This document shows, piece by piece, positions 15,601 to 22,973 of a stretch of 64,000 nt of DNA (its first letter is position 1; every line of letters starts with the position of its first letter). The DNA is from Mermis nigrescens (Eukaryota; Nematoda; Enoplea; Mermithida; Mermithidae). The translations under genes were made by a program, and so were the position numbers. The notes beneath the pieces are model-generated. The model ran no database searches, was not told where the DNA came from, and worked only from the letters and a program-made list of their open reading frames with translations. The stretch is taken from NCBI GenBank assembly GCA_036768485.1, contig JAVLUZ010000142.1, positions 6,712,006-6,776,005 on the forward strand, given 5' to 3'.

Positions 15601-16476
15601 CTATATATCCTTTTGAAAGTCACAAGAGGCAACTATATAGCATTTTTGAGCTCACACGGTACGTTTCTGAGTCCAAAAAAGGCTATATAGCTAGTTTTCT
15701 GAGCCCAAAAAAGGCTATATAGTTAATTTTCTCAGCCCAAAAAAGGCTAATGGCAGTTTTTTCGTGCAAAATGGCTGTATAGCTATCAGTTTTACAGAGC
15801 CCAACCTCACCCCGCCCCCATGCTCTTGTATCGTATATAGCAATATTTTTTCGGCCAATGCCTAGATAACTATCAGTTTTTCAAAGCTCATGGGGTGAGT
15901 AAAACTCTACTCCCACCTCCCCGCGCATGCCCATGTTCTCAGTCAAATTTCTTATCGGCCTCTTAAATATGGGCAAAGATATTGTACATAAGGAATGCGC
16001 GCAGTCGATCGAGGGAAAGGGGTAAAAGTCCCAATCCATTCATTCGTAAAATCATTGCAGACGTTTTTATTCTGATATAAGTGTGTCTTTGCTCCGAAAA
16101 AATTTCAAAAGTGTTCTCTATGTCTACTTCGTTTGTGTTACAATGCTCTTTTTTATGTCTCACTCAGTCTGCTTATTTTTTACGCTTAAATTGTTCCAGA
16201 CAGATAATAGACTTTGTTGTAGCTGTTGGAATAAGCAATAATAGCTTTATATTATTTTCAGCTAAAATGAGATGCATCGCTATGGTATTTTCTAATTCCC
16301 AGTCAGATTCAGGCATGCATGACTTTTTATTTTGAGTAAATGTTTTAGTTGTTGATGATGCTAGCTCCATCGAAGATATTTCGCAGTACCAATTCGATGG
16401 TGAAGCGTGGTTAAGTCGAGCGGATGGCCTGATCTCGATTCTATCCTGCAATCAGCATGGTTGGTTGGATTATAAG
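621..16476 (+). CDS. Lrrk: LRRK-family (LRRK1-like) kinase, 3' part of gene, nine exons
   Basis: Exons 621-662, 2210-2416, 5009-5260, 6354-6410, 7062-7121, 7565-7696, 9890-10012, 13326-13509 and 16349-16476 join in frame to about 395 codons. Numbered along this join, the kinase shows the glycine loop GRGAFGFVF (near 37), the ATP lysine in VALK (63), YRDLKSDNIL with catalytic Asp near 184, the DYG metal-binding motif (211; LRRK proteins carry DYG instead of DFG) and GTEGYMAPE (near 230). SDNILVW and FGGTEG resemble insect Lrrk and vertebrate LRRK1 from memory. The protein is a large cytoplasmic Roco kinase with LRR and ROC-COR parts upstream, which are outside this window. The last exon enters the C-terminal beta-propeller-like region; the rest was not found. 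Introns carry many small transposons. The kinase assignment is firm. The first exon and the true 3' end are less certain. Confidence 0.9.
1160..1590. repeat. AGCTATATAG degenerate tandem repeat element, copy 1
   Basis: About 30-base degenerate units that alternate AGCTATATAG with CCTTTTTGGGCTCAGAAAA. The edges are G-rich (GGGGGTGAGGGGG at the left) and C-rich (CCTGCGCCCCTATG at the right). The same organisation recurs near 15.1-15.9 and 48.9-49.4 kb. Confidence 0.6.
2210..2416 (+). CDS. Lrrk: LRRK exon with glycine loop and ATP-binding lysine
   Basis: 69 codons after TTTTAG. GRGAFGFVF and VALKML are the first two ATP-binding motifs of the kinase N-lobe. The exon ends at ..AYK before GTTTGT, in phase with the next exon. 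Confidence 0.85.
2614..3990 (-). mobile_element. Tc1/mariner-type element, decayed
   Basis: Inverted ends of about 25 bp beginning AGTGCCGCTCAAAAG, beside TA dinucleotides. The minus-strand interior keeps a damaged Tc1-like transposase tail: a DDPKH-like segment and an SPxxNPI-like segment before NIWQIMKER, in the region of the second Asp and the Glu of the DDE triad. Stops and frameshifts interrupt it. It lies in an LRRK intron. Confidence 0.75.
3991..5008. other. Intronic sequence, nothing recognised
   Basis: AT-rich intron sequence between the Tc1-like element and the next LRRK exon. Short open frames on both strands show no recognisable motif. Confidence 0.5.
5009..5260 (+). CDS. Lrrk: LRRK exon, middle of kinase N-lobe and hinge
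   Basis: 84 codons from TTTTAG to GTAAGA. LLNLKHPNVVPLLGVC is the helix-C to beta-4 region. LGLAPFGSLNALL is the hinge and helix D. Confidence 0.9.
5314..5458. mobile_element. hAT-type MITE, CAGGCACGTAGC family, copy 1
   Basis: 145 bp starting CAGGCACGTAGCTGG and ending GAGCTACGTGCCTG, flanked on both sides by the exact 8-bp duplication GGTATCTA (5306-5313 and 5459-5466). The inverted ends plus an 8-bp TSD are the hAT signature. There is no coding capacity. Confidence 0.85.
5467..5608. repeat. Truncated inverted copy of the CAGGCACGTAGC MITE
   Basis: Reverse-oriented interior and one end (ends CCAGCTACGTCCCTG) of the neighbouring element. The other end is missing. Confidence 0.6.
5689..6172. 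mobile_element. Non-autonomous hAT-like element, (C)AGTGGCGGATCC family
   Basis: The ends are AGTGGCGGATCC and the near-inverse AAATCCGCCAGT. Both flanks read GGGGTCCCC, giving an 8-9 bp target duplication. No coding frame is recognised. Confidence 0.65.
6354..6410 (+). CDS. Lrrk: LRRK exon with catalytic loop start
   Basis: 19 codons ending HIIYRDLK, directly before GTAAGT. YRD replaces the usual HRD, as in LRRK proteins. The next exon continues SDNILV. Confidence 0.92.
6411..7061. other. Intron, nothing recognised
   Basis: AT-rich LRRK intron with no repeat of the families named elsewhere in the window. Confidence 0.5.
7062..7121 (+). CDS. Lrrk: LRRK exon after catalytic loop
   Basis: 20 codons, SDNILVWQFPPAFSKLTNVE, between AG and GTGAGT. 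It completes the catalytic loop and the variable link to the DYG motif. Confidence 0.9.
7565..7696 (+). CDS. Lrrk: LRRK exon with DYG motif and activation loop
   Basis: 44 codons from LGDYGISR to EEEYTEK. It holds DYG and the activation segment up to MAPE. Confidence 0.93.
8023..8473 (+). mobile_element. CAGTGTTTTTTGTAC-family MITE, degenerate ends
   Basis: The body contains TTTGTACATGTACAAAG, two GCGAAGCGCC hairpin motifs (8239 and 8334) and GAATACAAAAAAC at the right. The flanks share GCTCCTCA (8015-8022 and 8474-8481), an 8-bp TSD. Compare the cleaner copies at 38418 and 53304. Confidence 0.65.
8482..9346. other. Intron, nothing recognised
   Basis: T-rich intronic sequence between two MITE copies. 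No exon or structured repeat was supported. Confidence 0.45.
9347..9797 (-). mobile_element. CAGTGTTTTTTGTAC-family MITE, reverse orientation
   Basis: Reverse copy of the family with hairpin motifs near 9478 and at 9574-9586. Flanks ACCCGAAC and ACCCTAAC match at 7 of 8 positions, consistent with an 8-bp TSD. Confidence 0.7.
9890..10012 (+). CDS. Lrrk: LRRK exon, kinase C-lobe
   Basis: 41 codons beginning VDCFSFGMFLYELLTL. This is the helix-F DxxSFG region of the C-lobe. It ends MAK before GTAGTG. Confidence 0.92.
10030..10919. mobile_element. Second CAGTGRCGGATCC-type element with nested insertion
   Basis: Starts CAGTGACGGATCCTGG and ends with inverse-like CTAAATCCGCGCCTG. Its outer parts resemble 5689-6172. 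The centre (about 10217-10640) resembles another repeat that recurs from about 36336. No clear TSD was found. Confidence 0.45.
10920..12030. other. Intron with one recognised repeat
   Basis: LRRK intron. The only structured piece is the 11261-11489 repeat; the remainder shows nothing. Confidence 0.45.
11261..11489. repeat. GCACATAGGGAGGGG-type MITE
   Basis: G-rich left end and C-rich right end (CCCCTCCCTGG then GCATCTATG), with flanks ACATAGTA and ACATAGTG. A related copy lies at 23490-23672. Confidence 0.45.
12039..12275. mobile_element. CATACATGTAAC-family MITE with perfect TSD
   Basis: 237 bp with inverted ends CATACATGTAAC and GTTACATGTATG, flanked by the exact 8-bp duplication ACCACAAA (12031-12038 and 12276-12283). 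Non-coding. The 8-bp TSD suggests hAT mobilisation. Confidence 0.85.
12284..13325. other. Intron, nothing recognised
   Basis: AT-rich intron with one degenerate hairpin motif near 13081. No exon is supported. Confidence 0.45.
13326..13509 (+). CDS. Lrrk: LRRK exon, end of kinase C-lobe
   Basis: 61 codons plus one base. CWSQQPSDRPSSSQLV is the conserved C-lobe segment that precedes the kinase end. LLDVVSL follows, as in insect Lrrk. The donor GTATCT gives phase 1, completed by TT of the next exon. Confidence 0.9.
13660..13895. repeat. Degenerate CATACATGTAAC-family MITE
   Basis: The right part (TCGAGCCGTTACA) and the C-rich interior match the family. The left end has decayed into an AT run. 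Confidence 0.45.
13896..14073. mobile_element. Palindromic Tc1/mariner-type MITE, copy 1
   Basis: About 178 bp, nearly self-complementary along its length. The ends begin CACTACTCGCCACGAATG and, inverted, GTGCTCGCCACAAATG, beside TA dinucleotides. It is the reverse complement of the copy at 51298-51475. Confidence 0.75.
14074..15090. other. Intron, nothing recognised
   Basis: No exon, RNA gene or clear repeat was supported here. Confidence 0.45.
15100..15925. repeat. AGCTATATAG degenerate tandem repeat element, copy 2
   Basis: A long run of units mixing TAGCTATATAGCC with TTTTTGGGCTCA. The left and right halves face opposite ways. The edges carry GGGTGAG and CGCGCATGCCCATG. Confidence 0.55.
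16349..16476 (+). CDS. Lrrk: LRRK exon, start of C-terminal domain
   Basis: Two bases plus 42 codons, after TTTTAG and before GTAAGTAG. EAWLSRADGLISILSC resembles the start of the propeller region that follows the kinase in insect Lrrk. No later exon was found. The next candidate acceptor, near 16903, would give nine residues and then a stop. Confidence 0.8.
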
Positions 16477-17318
16477 GTAAGTAGGTGCTCTCGTTTGACC
16501 TGTTTTTACTCAGCAACCGGACGCGTGATTAGGGTTTAAGGAGTTTTGATTGCCCCCCCTCCCGCTGAATTTCCAATTTTCCAAAAATAACAGAAAATTT
16601 GCCGTTTTTTAGCCATAGCTTTGCTTAAAAGTCTCGGTTTTGCACTTGGCTTAAAATAGTCAGTTTTAGACTATATTTCGTACAATTTAATTAAATTTTT
16701 CGAAATGAATGATAGGTACATTGACGACACTTTAAGAAATAAATTTTTGACTGTTGTCAGCATTTCGTGCTCCAATCTCGCGCATGCAGATGAGCGTGAA
16801 TTTTCTGTTGGCTTCTAAAAGTACATATGTATGTATGTTATTGATTTAATACCGCGACCGACGCTTTTTGTTTATTGTAGTCCTTTTTCTATAATTTTTT
16901 AGGATTTACTTCCTACATTCCATACTTGTTGATATTTTCCGCTTCGCCCGTCGTGTCATTTCTTATTTGTTTATTTAAAAAAGCGAGTTGTGTATGTGTA
17001 AACTTAGGAAAAATTGAAAGTAATATTTTTGTTTCTACATCATATGTTTTCATAAAATTTTTCTCATGCTCCTTATCGTTGCATCTACGTAATTCTTTAG
17101 AGAACACTTGCGTAAATTTATGCTTTCATACATATGCATAGTCGCCATGCGAATTATTATGATTTTCGAAGTGCTTTAGAATAGAGTATCCGGCTTATTT
17201 CATTTAAACGGGAACTTTAATTTAAATACAAATAAGAGTATCGGTCTCAAAACATTTTGATCAATTCTAAGAATATCTCTGTCTGATTCATGAAAGATAT
17301 CGGGTCGGTTTCTGAAAG
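16477..17318. other. Presumed intron, nothing recognised
   Basis: No exon continuing the LRRK propeller was found between the last exon and the Harbinger element. Confidence 0.45.
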
Positions 17319-17434
17319 GAGGTTTGAGCTCAAACCAGGTTTGAAAAGTCAGTCAAACCATGGTTTGAAAAATTTTTCAGTTGCATAAACGTGGTTTGAT
17401 TTAAACCTGGTCTGAAACCTTCAAACCAGGTTTG
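17319..17434. repeat. Palindrome cluster at left end of Harbinger element
   Basis: Several copies of the palindrome TCAAACCWGGTTTGA and half-sites lie just before the transposase start. The position suits subterminal binding sites for the element's own Myb/SANT protein; this role is inference. Confidence 0.6.
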
Positions 17435-17455
17435 AAAATAACACTGCATTTTTCA

Positions 17456-18473
17456 ATGGATCGGGATGCTCAGCTAGCACGTAGGGCTAATGATTTAAGA
17501 CTTTGTCGTCGTATTTTCGTGATCGAAAAAATCCACTTGATTACCTCGATGGTGATAAATTCAAAAAACGATTTAGATTTACCAGACGTAATTTTTTACG
17601 AATTTGTGATTTGATTAATGATGACGTAAAGCCGGATACTAAACGAAATTTTTCAGTCCCCACTAGCCTTCAGCTTATTGTCGCCATTCGCTTTTATGCA
17701 ACAGGTGTTATGCAGGATAATGAGACAGAAGCCTATGGTCTTCATAAAAAACCATTTGTCGCATTATTAGACAAGTCTCTGTGGCTTTAGCTTCCGAAAA
17801 ACCATTGTTTATTAATATTCCTCAAGGACAGGATGCTTTAAAAGTTATGCAAGAATTTTATTCCCTTGGCAATATGATGGGCATTATTGGAGCTATTGAC
17901 TGTACCCATATTCCTATTAAACATCCTGGTGGAGAGACTGGAGCTCTTTACTACTCTAGGAAGCAAAAATATAGCTTAAATTGCCAGTTCAAGTGTGATA
18001 GCACATTGCGATTCACAAATATAGTAGCCCGATGGTACGGCTCTGCTCACGATAGCAGGATTTTTAAGAACTCGAATTTATGCCATCGTCTTGAAACCGG
18101 TGACTATTCTGGAATACTGCTTGGGGATAACGGATATGCATGTCAACGATATTTGTTGACACCTTTGCTTAAACCCCTTTCAGAGCAAGAAGAAAAATAT
18201 AACAAAGCTCACAAATGTACACGCCAGATTATTGAAAGAGCTTCAGGAATAATGAAACAAAGATTTCGATGTTTGCACGACAAAATTCGCTCAAAACTGT
18301 CAACAACTGCAGTAGTTATTATTGCCATTGCTGTTTTGCTTAACTTTTCTATCAGTGTGCAGGATAAACTAGATGAAGAGATTATCTCAGAAAATGAACC
18401 TGTGTTGAGATTTGGAGAAGAGAACTTTTCAGGAATTTTATTTAGAAATGCATACATACGCGATCATTTTTAA
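17456..18473 (+). pseudogene. Harbinger (HARBI1-like) DDE transposase, two frameshifts
   Basis: About 339 codons from MDRDAQLARR to YIRDHF, close to the usual HARBI1 length of about 350. The N-terminal part RKNPLDYLDGDKFKKRFRF is typical. The catalytic triad is present: Asp in GAIDCTHI, Asp in LGDNGY and Glu in IIERASG. Two indels break the frame: one base missing near 17517 (between RRIF and DRKNPL) and a two-base CT duplication near 17776 (DKS to VALASEK). The enzyme as written would not be made, but the element is young enough that most residues are still readable. A short intron instead of the second indel is unlikely. Confidence 0.88.
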
Positions 18474-18653
18474 TTTCGCAAATTACTCGTAAAGAAGAAG
18501 CTGACAAATTTCACAGTATGCTTAGTTGTATGAGTTGTTCCAATCGATTAGGTTGCATGCCACCAAAAAAGCTGCTCGTATTCGCAGTTTGCGAAGCTGC
18601 ACGGACTGTCGAATAAAGGTGAGGGCACACTCAACACTCATAGTTCCTGTTAT

Positions 18654-18810
18654 TATAGTCCTTTTCACATAATTTTAGGCATAATCTTTATTATCTATAA
18701 CTGATAATAAACCGGAAGGTGTTAGTAGCATTGATCTCTTATATAATTACAATATACTCTCGATAAAGGTTCATAAGACTTATGCCCAAAGTTATGTGAA
18801 ACAGACTATA
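18654..18810. mobile_element. TATAGTC MITE, copy 1
   Basis: 157 bp with inverted ends TATAGTCCTTTTCACATAA and TTATGTGAAACAGACTATA. It lies between the 3' ends of the two Harbinger genes. A second copy is at 34875-35041. Confidence 0.7.
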
Positions 18811-18846
18811 ATTGGATTCAAAACGAAAAATAGATACTTTTCGAAA

Positions 18847-19386
18847 TTAAAAAAGAACAAATTTGTGCATATAAAGAAGCACTTGACTTGCATGATGACA
18901 ATTGACAATTACATACATGGACGATCTCTTAAATTTTGTAATTGCGAGTGTAAACTTTTGTTCACAAAAATGTGCCATTTGTCGGAAAGAATTAGCATTA
19001 GATCTACATTCTGAACATATCTTACATATCCTACTTCTTTCCTCAGGCTGAGAGTTGACTGTACCTATGACTGGATGACCTTGCATTCTTTCCTTTTCTG
19101 CGATTTCACACTTAATTTTCCAATAAGCTTGTTTGTGACGCAAAATATCCATACGAAGTTCGTGCTCTTCGCGACGCATTTGCAGTAAGCTCGTTTCAAA
19201 ACTGGTCATTTCATCTCCCTTTTCCAAGATTGATTTTCTAGAAAACGCATTTTGTTTCGTTTGCTTTGCCATTGAAACCTTTTCTGATAAAATATCCGTT
19301 TCGTCATCCTCAGCTTCATCACTAATGTCATCATCGAAAAGGTTATCAATTAGAGGCTTCATCTGTTCTGGAATCATGCTTTGCAC
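18847..19386 (-). CDS. Myb/SANT-like protein, last exon
   Basis: Begins VQSMIPEQMKPLID after acceptor TAATAG and runs to a stop at 18847. DDDISDEAEDDETD is acidic, followed by a charged helical stretch. The last 25 or so residues are low-information and may extend past the original stop. Confidence 0.7.
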   Translation of the reverse strand: MQSMIPEQMKPLIDNLFDDDISDEAEDDETDILSEKVSMAKQTKQNAFSRKSILEKGDEMTSFETSLLQMRREEHELRMDILRHKQAYWKIKCEIAEKERMQGHPVIGTVNSQPEERSRICKICSECRSNANSFRQMAHFCEQKFTLAITKFKRSSMYVIVNCHHASQVLLYMHKFVLF

Positions 19387-21014
19387 CTATTACAAGTTCA
19401 AGTCTTAGGGCTGTCTTCAAAGAGATGGTTGGCGACAATAGGTGGGCGGCTCCAAAGGTCTGGTGGGGTGCAAAAATTTTTCAAAGTCGAATATTGGCCT
19501 TAAAATTGTGCCATGTCGAAAAAAACCATTTTTTGAACGTTTCTCGTCGAGCTCTATCGATTAACATAAAAAACCCGAAAAAAAGAAGATGAAAAAACGT
19601 TAAAAATGAAATTCTGGGGGTATTGTTGGGTATTTGCCATTTCTTGTTGGGTATTTTGCCTTCTACCAAACCCTCACGCTCAGATATGTTGGCGACCGTC
19701 ATACAAGAGAAGCACATGAATTTTAAGTGGGCTAGCTAATGTCACGAAATTGCGAAAAAAGCGTCGAAAAATTCAATTTTGGAATGTTTGTGAGAAAATT
19801 TATAATTTTGGGGTTCGAATCACAGATGCACAACATCATCGATCTGGGGGCTGTCGTCAACCAATCGGAGGAGGTCAAAAATTTAGCTTTTCTGGGCTAA
19901 AATGACATTCAATGCTAGCATAACTGCTAAAATGTCAAGAGTGTATTATTCCACAGTTTCTGGTCAATTTCAATCATTTTTGAAGAGAAGCTTCGATTTC
20001 CATTTCGCCTCATTTTTTCCCTCCTCATTTTCCAGTACCGGTCTAGACCCCCCTGTTCTCCGCCCCCACATGCACATTGGGTTCACATATTGATTCCTCT
20101 TCCAACGCCTACGTGTGACCACCACCCTATCATTCTTCAAAATTTTCTAAATGCTGCCGGGAAATACGAATTCTTATGGAAAACCTTGAAAATTATGGAG
20201 CCTTACGCTGTTTTGAAATATTTTTCTACGATTCAGCCTTTGATACAGTCAAAAATATATTAGAAAAATAAAATGATATTTAAATTTCCATTGAAAGGAT
20301 GATGAAAGATCATTTAATTCTAAATTAGACGTGGAATAAATTGCTTGATTAAGTAGAAGCTAAAATTTCAGACATAAACCAATTAGTTTCTACTCTAAAA
20401 TTTTAAATTTATAGAATGCTATAAATATCTGTGCTCATTTACTCGTCTTAATGAATGCTCATGCTGCTCATTGGTCCGAGTGAAAAATTGGACAAGTCGT
20501 TTCAATCTAAAATTCTGACAATTTGTATATTGATGCGAATTCAAAGCAAGCTTAAAAAACGAAAAGCCTTTTAAATAATTCTTTTAATAGTCTCATTCGA
20601 TAGAGCATGATTTGAAAATTGTACAAACACGGTAGATTTTTGAGAAAACCTATGATTTAGAGTATACAGTATTTCGATCTTGAAAAATTTTTGATAAAAG
20701 ATTGCATTTACTGAAATGCATTCGTGTGAAACTATCTAAAAAAGTTTTCGTACTTTTTCACTCAGATCGCTTGGAGTGTTGACTTCTATTTCACCGCCGC
20801 CAGTTTTTCGACAAGCTTTAGAAAATTTGCTTGTTTCATCCTTAGCAGTCGTTTTCATACGTTTCCAAGCGCCTTGAATTTCTTTTAGTGACCGAGTTTT
20901 TGTTACGTGAATATGGTTGTAAGCATCCAGAATGTCGGTCCAGGCCTTATTTTTGACTGCATTTGAAGACACGTCAAAACCTAGCGTGCTAAAATAGCGT
21001 GAAAACTGGTCAAT
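18847..21014 (-). CDS. Harbinger Myb/SANT-like DNA-binding protein, at least two exons
   Basis: Coding exons 20754-21014 and 18847-19386 join in phase (..DLSEK / VQSMIPEQ..). The first carries a Myb/SANT-like trihelix domain: NKAWTDILDAYN, then LKEIQGAWKRMK and the TGGG..NTPSDLSEKV end typical of these proteins. The second is acidic, then rich in R, E, K and Q (LQMRREEHELRMDILRHKQ), a likely coiled coil. Harbinger elements normally encode such a partner, which brings the transposase to the nucleus and to subterminal sites. A first exon with the initiating Met and the start of the domain should lie above 21014 but was not identified. No frame break is visible, unlike the convergent transposase gene. 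Confidence 0.75.
19435..19700. repeat. GTGGGCGGC..CCACG repeat family, degenerate copy
   Basis: Shares GTGGGCGGC, a GGGGTGCAAAAATTTTTCAAAG stretch (in parts) and the segment around CGAGCTCTATCGATTAACAT with the better copies near 21.3, 22.4, 33.3 and 45.8 kb. Confidence 0.5.
20754..21014 (-). CDS. Myb/SANT-like protein, DNA-binding exon
   Basis: 87 codons from IDQFSRYFSTLG to DLSEK, between acceptor CTGTAG and donor GTACGA. It contains most of the Myb/SANT-like domain. Confidence 0.78.
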
Positions 21015-21319
21015 CTACAGTTAGTCAATTTCTAGCACATTTGAAACAACTCTTTTACGTTTTCATTGGGTTTTCGCCTTAATTTCGCCTCATTTTTCTC
21101 AAAAACTTCCTATTTACCCATTCTAGGGGTCGACCCCCGCAATAACACATGGGCTTTGGGTTTACAAAGCCAAAGTCTCCGAAATCCCCACCAAATCGAT
21201 AAATACCCATAATTCAATTTTTGGTGCTATTTTTGACAAGGTTGCACCATCTGACCCCCCAAATTTGGTCCCGCGACCCCAACTTGCATGTCTAGTTGTG
21301 AGGAGCAATCAAGCATTGG

Positions 21320-21580
21320 CTTATAAGCATACATGGGCAGCAAGAAAATTCTGGGGGGTGGGTGCAAGATTTTTCAAAGATAAAAAAATGGTATTAAAAA
21401 TGGTGGTATGGCGAAAAAATACTATTTTTCAATGTTTCTCATCGAGCATTATCCATTGGCATCAAAAAATTGCGAAAAAAACAAAAACAATTCCAAAACT
21501 TGAATTCTGGGGGTATTTTGGTTTCTGAGGGGGTATCCGGCCTTTTGTGGGATGAAACCGCCCCCACGCGTAATTCTAAG
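21320..21580. repeat. GTGGGCGGC..CCACG repeat family, copy
   Basis: Contains the diagnostic core: GTGGGCAGCAAGAAAATTC, then ATGGTGGTATGGCG, then GAGCATTATCCATTGGCATC and a C-rich end. Confidence 0.55.
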
Positions 21581-21919
21581 AATACGCATATGTACATATG
21601 CTGTTATGGTTTGAATTGATTTGTCAATTGTCAAACTTTTGGGATTGGATTTAGGCAAACCATCGTAGGCAAGACAAAGGAGGCCAGATAAGAAAAAAAT
21701 CGCGTTATAGGCAATAATACTCTATTCTTAGTTTTATCCATTAGCATCGAACAATTACGAAAAAAATTCAAAAAATTAAACTCTGCGGGATTTTTAGCTC
21801 CGGGGGTCCGACCAAAACCTCCATCATTGGATTGTTATTGCGATTCTATTGGAAGCTAGTTGTGTGTGGGAGAGTTGTGAAGGAGGGGGCGAGTTGTTTG
21901 GGGGTCGAGTTGTGAGCGT

Positions 21920-22200
21920 AGGTGGGCAGGACCGAATTTCTGGGGAGGGGGTGAAAAAATTTCTGGGGGGAGCGGTGAAAAAATTTTCAAAGGTCAAAAA
22001 ATAGTCTTAAAAGTGATCGTATGGTGAAAAAACACCATTTTTCGACGTTTCTCATTGAGCACTATCCAATGGCATCAAAAATTGCTAAAAAAGCAGAAAA
22101 AATTTAAAAATTGAATTCTGGAAGTATTTTGATTTCTGGGGGGGTATGCCAACTTCTAGGAGGTGCATACCCCCGACCCCCTCCCTCCACGCCCACGTGT
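21920..22200. repeat. GTGGGCGGC..CCACG repeat family, copy
   Basis: Same order of blocks as 21320-21580, ending CCACGCCCACGTGTGG. Confidence 0.55.
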
Positions 22201-22389
22201 GGTTGTGAGGGCGAGTTGTGGGGGGAATTATCCGCAAACCAAATAGGCGTACAAACAAGGTACCACGAATTAGCCTGATATTCACTACAAAATTAGCGGC
22301 GTTAATGGAATACACTGTGCAAACCAACCGCTAGAATCAAATTATTAGGCGCAAAATCCTACAATAAGAGTAACGATTTTAATTCAATC

Positions 22390-22625
22390 AAAACAGTCGT
22401 GTGGGCATGGGGGTTGAAGGGTATACCCCAGAAATCAAAATACCTCCCCTAGAATTCAATTTTTGAATTGTTTTGTTGTTTTTTTCGCAATTTTTTGATG
22501 CCAATGGATAGTGCTCGATGAGAAACGTTGAAAAATAATGTTTTTCACCATACCACCATTTTAAAACCATTTATTACCTTAGAAAAATCTCGCACCCCAG
22601 AATTTTGGAGTTGCCCACCTATGGC
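22390..22625. repeat. GTGGGCGGC..CCACG repeat family, reverse copy
   Basis: Reverse orientation: GTGTGGGCATGGGGG at the left and GCCCACCTATGG at the right. Confidence 0.55.
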
Positions 22626-22690
22626 AGGTATACGTACATACATAAATTTGTCAAAAGAATCCAAATTAATTGATAAATATAAAAAATCAA

Positions 22691-22973
22691 TCATGTTCCT
22701 TTTATCGAGCTGTCCTTCGTAGGAGTAGCATCGGCCTCATGCTCAAAAGTTGTTTCGGCCTTAAGCTTGGCCGTTTTAGATTCAAGGCTAGCTATATCTT
22801 TGGGTACTAAAAGCACCTGATGTGCACTCAGCCGACGATCGCTGCATCCCACAAAATTTAGCAGGTGGCGATGAGGAAGTTCCGAGAAGATTAAGTCACT
22901 TCCAACAATCTTCTCCCATTTAGCAGTGAATACGTGAGATCCAACTTGAATAATAGGTTCATCGGTATCAAGC
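22691..22973 (-). CDS. GTF3C6: GTF3C6 exon 2
   Basis: Begins after the acceptor CAAATAG and ends at TGA. Carries DTDEPIIQV, the IFSELPH segment and the charged tail. Confidence 0.87.

Noticed and set aside
16903..16933. Exon after TTTTTTAG adding DLLPTFHTC and a stop to LRRK
   Set aside because: It reads in phase but would end the protein inside the propeller. There is no supporting conservation, so it was left out of the gene.
19805..19825. GGTTCGAATC, like a tRNA B box
   Set aside because: No matching A box or cloverleaf can be drawn around it.
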